Shown: positions 5,025-5,169 of the stretch, piece by piece
How positions within the stretch are numbered: the first letter of the stretch is position 1
Layout of the letters: each line of letters starts with the position of its first letter
Assembly: GCA_049583715.1 (NCBI GenBank)
Contig: JBAUWJ010000175.1
Coordinates: forward strand, 1 to 5,169
Direction of reading: 5' to 3'
DNA length: 5,169 bases
Source of the DNA: JAANXG01 sp049583715
Lineage (GTDB): Bacteria; Pseudomonadota; Gammaproteobacteria; Arenicellales; JAANXG01
The notes under the pieces: generated by a model
Database searches by the model: none
The model's input: the letters and a program-made list of their open reading frames with translations, nothing else
What the model was told of the DNA's origin: nothing
Made by a program: the position numbers and the translations under genes

Positions 5025-5169
5025 TTGAAACTCGTTACAGCCATAATCAAGCCGTTCAAGCTGGATGACGTACGCGACGCGATGGGGGAGATCGGCATCA
5101 AGGGCATGACCGTGACAGAGGTCAAGGGCTTCGGGCGGCAGAAGGGACATACAGAGCTCTATCGGGGCG
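5025..5169 (+). CDS. glnK: PII nitrogen-regulatory protein, GlnK/GlnB family (N-terminal part, cut by window edge)
   Basis: PII proteins are small trimeric cytoplasmic sensors of 2-oxoglutarate, ATP and ADP. They regulate ammonium transport, glutamine synthetase and nitrogen transcription. From TTG at 5025 the frame reads (M)KLVTAIIKPFKLDDVRDAM, the characteristic first beta strand and helix of PII. It continues to VKGFGRQKGHTELYRG at residues 33-48, the beginning of the T loop. The uridylylation tyrosine expected at position 51 lies just past the window. Forty-eight of about 112 residues are present. The TTG start is unusual for this family but has a ribosome-binding site. GlnK and GlnB cannot be told apart without the rest of the protein and the neighbour: amtB downstream would mean GlnK. 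It is transcribed away from the ectoine operon across a 526-bp shared region. Confidence 0.93.
   Translation, partial: MKLVTAIIKPFKLDDVRDAMGEIGIKGMTVTEVKGFGRQKGHTELYRG

Noticed and set aside
4696..5150. Open frames of about 110 codons in the eutB-glnK gap on both strands
   Set aside because: They consist of repeat sequence (peptides like VGIYSD and GSEFITT come from the palindromes) and overlap the glnK leader or start. No recognisable domain.

Overview
The window is a GC-rich (about 60% by eye) bacterial chromosome segment. It holds most of a catabolic operon for the compatible solutes ectoine and 5-hydroxyectoine on the minus strand, and the first 48 codons of a PII nitrogen-regulatory gene (glnK/glnB type) on the plus strand. 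The PII sequence and ectoine enzymes of this kind fit a proteobacterium, most likely a halophilic or marine gammaproteobacterium. That placement is an inference from protein resemblance and repeat type, not a proof.

Layout in the direction of transcription of the operon (right to left): eutB (PLP-dependent threonine-dehydratase-like enzyme, 4498-3497), a 186-bp gap carrying a palindromic repeat, eutC (ornithine-cyclodeaminase-like, 3310-2318), a 19... to 20-bp junction, doeA/eutD (ectoine hydrolase, 2298-1126), a 208-bp gap occupied by a 131-bp MITE-like inverted-repeat element, and doeB/eutE (N-acetyl-diaminobutyrate deacetylase, 917 to beyond the left edge). On the other side, glnK starts at 5025 and leaves through the right edge. 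The 526-bp divergent region between eutB and glnK contains a candidate operator palindrome, weak promoter-like hexamers for both directions, a pair of REP-like palindromes and a diverged short dispersed repeat.

Function: by family knowledge, EutB and EutC take part in converting 5-hydroxyectoine to ectoine. DoeA then opens the ectoine ring to N-alpha-acetyl-L-2,4-diaminobutyrate, and DoeB removes the acetyl group to give L-2,4-diaminobutyrate. Aminotransferase and dehydrogenase steps (DoeD, DoeC) then feed aspartate metabolism. Those two genes, an ectoine transporter, eutA and an EnuR/AsnC-type regulator are not in the window. The adjacent PII gene fits use of ectoines as a nitrogen source.

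The genes belong to known families. The less ordinary content is between them: a hairpin-forming mobile-type element that appears to have replaced the ribosome-binding region of doeB, a family of 18-bp palindromes in two intergenic regions, a short repeat shared by both sides of the operon, and a compact palindrome upstream of eutB. I found no convincing previously undescribed multi-gene system.
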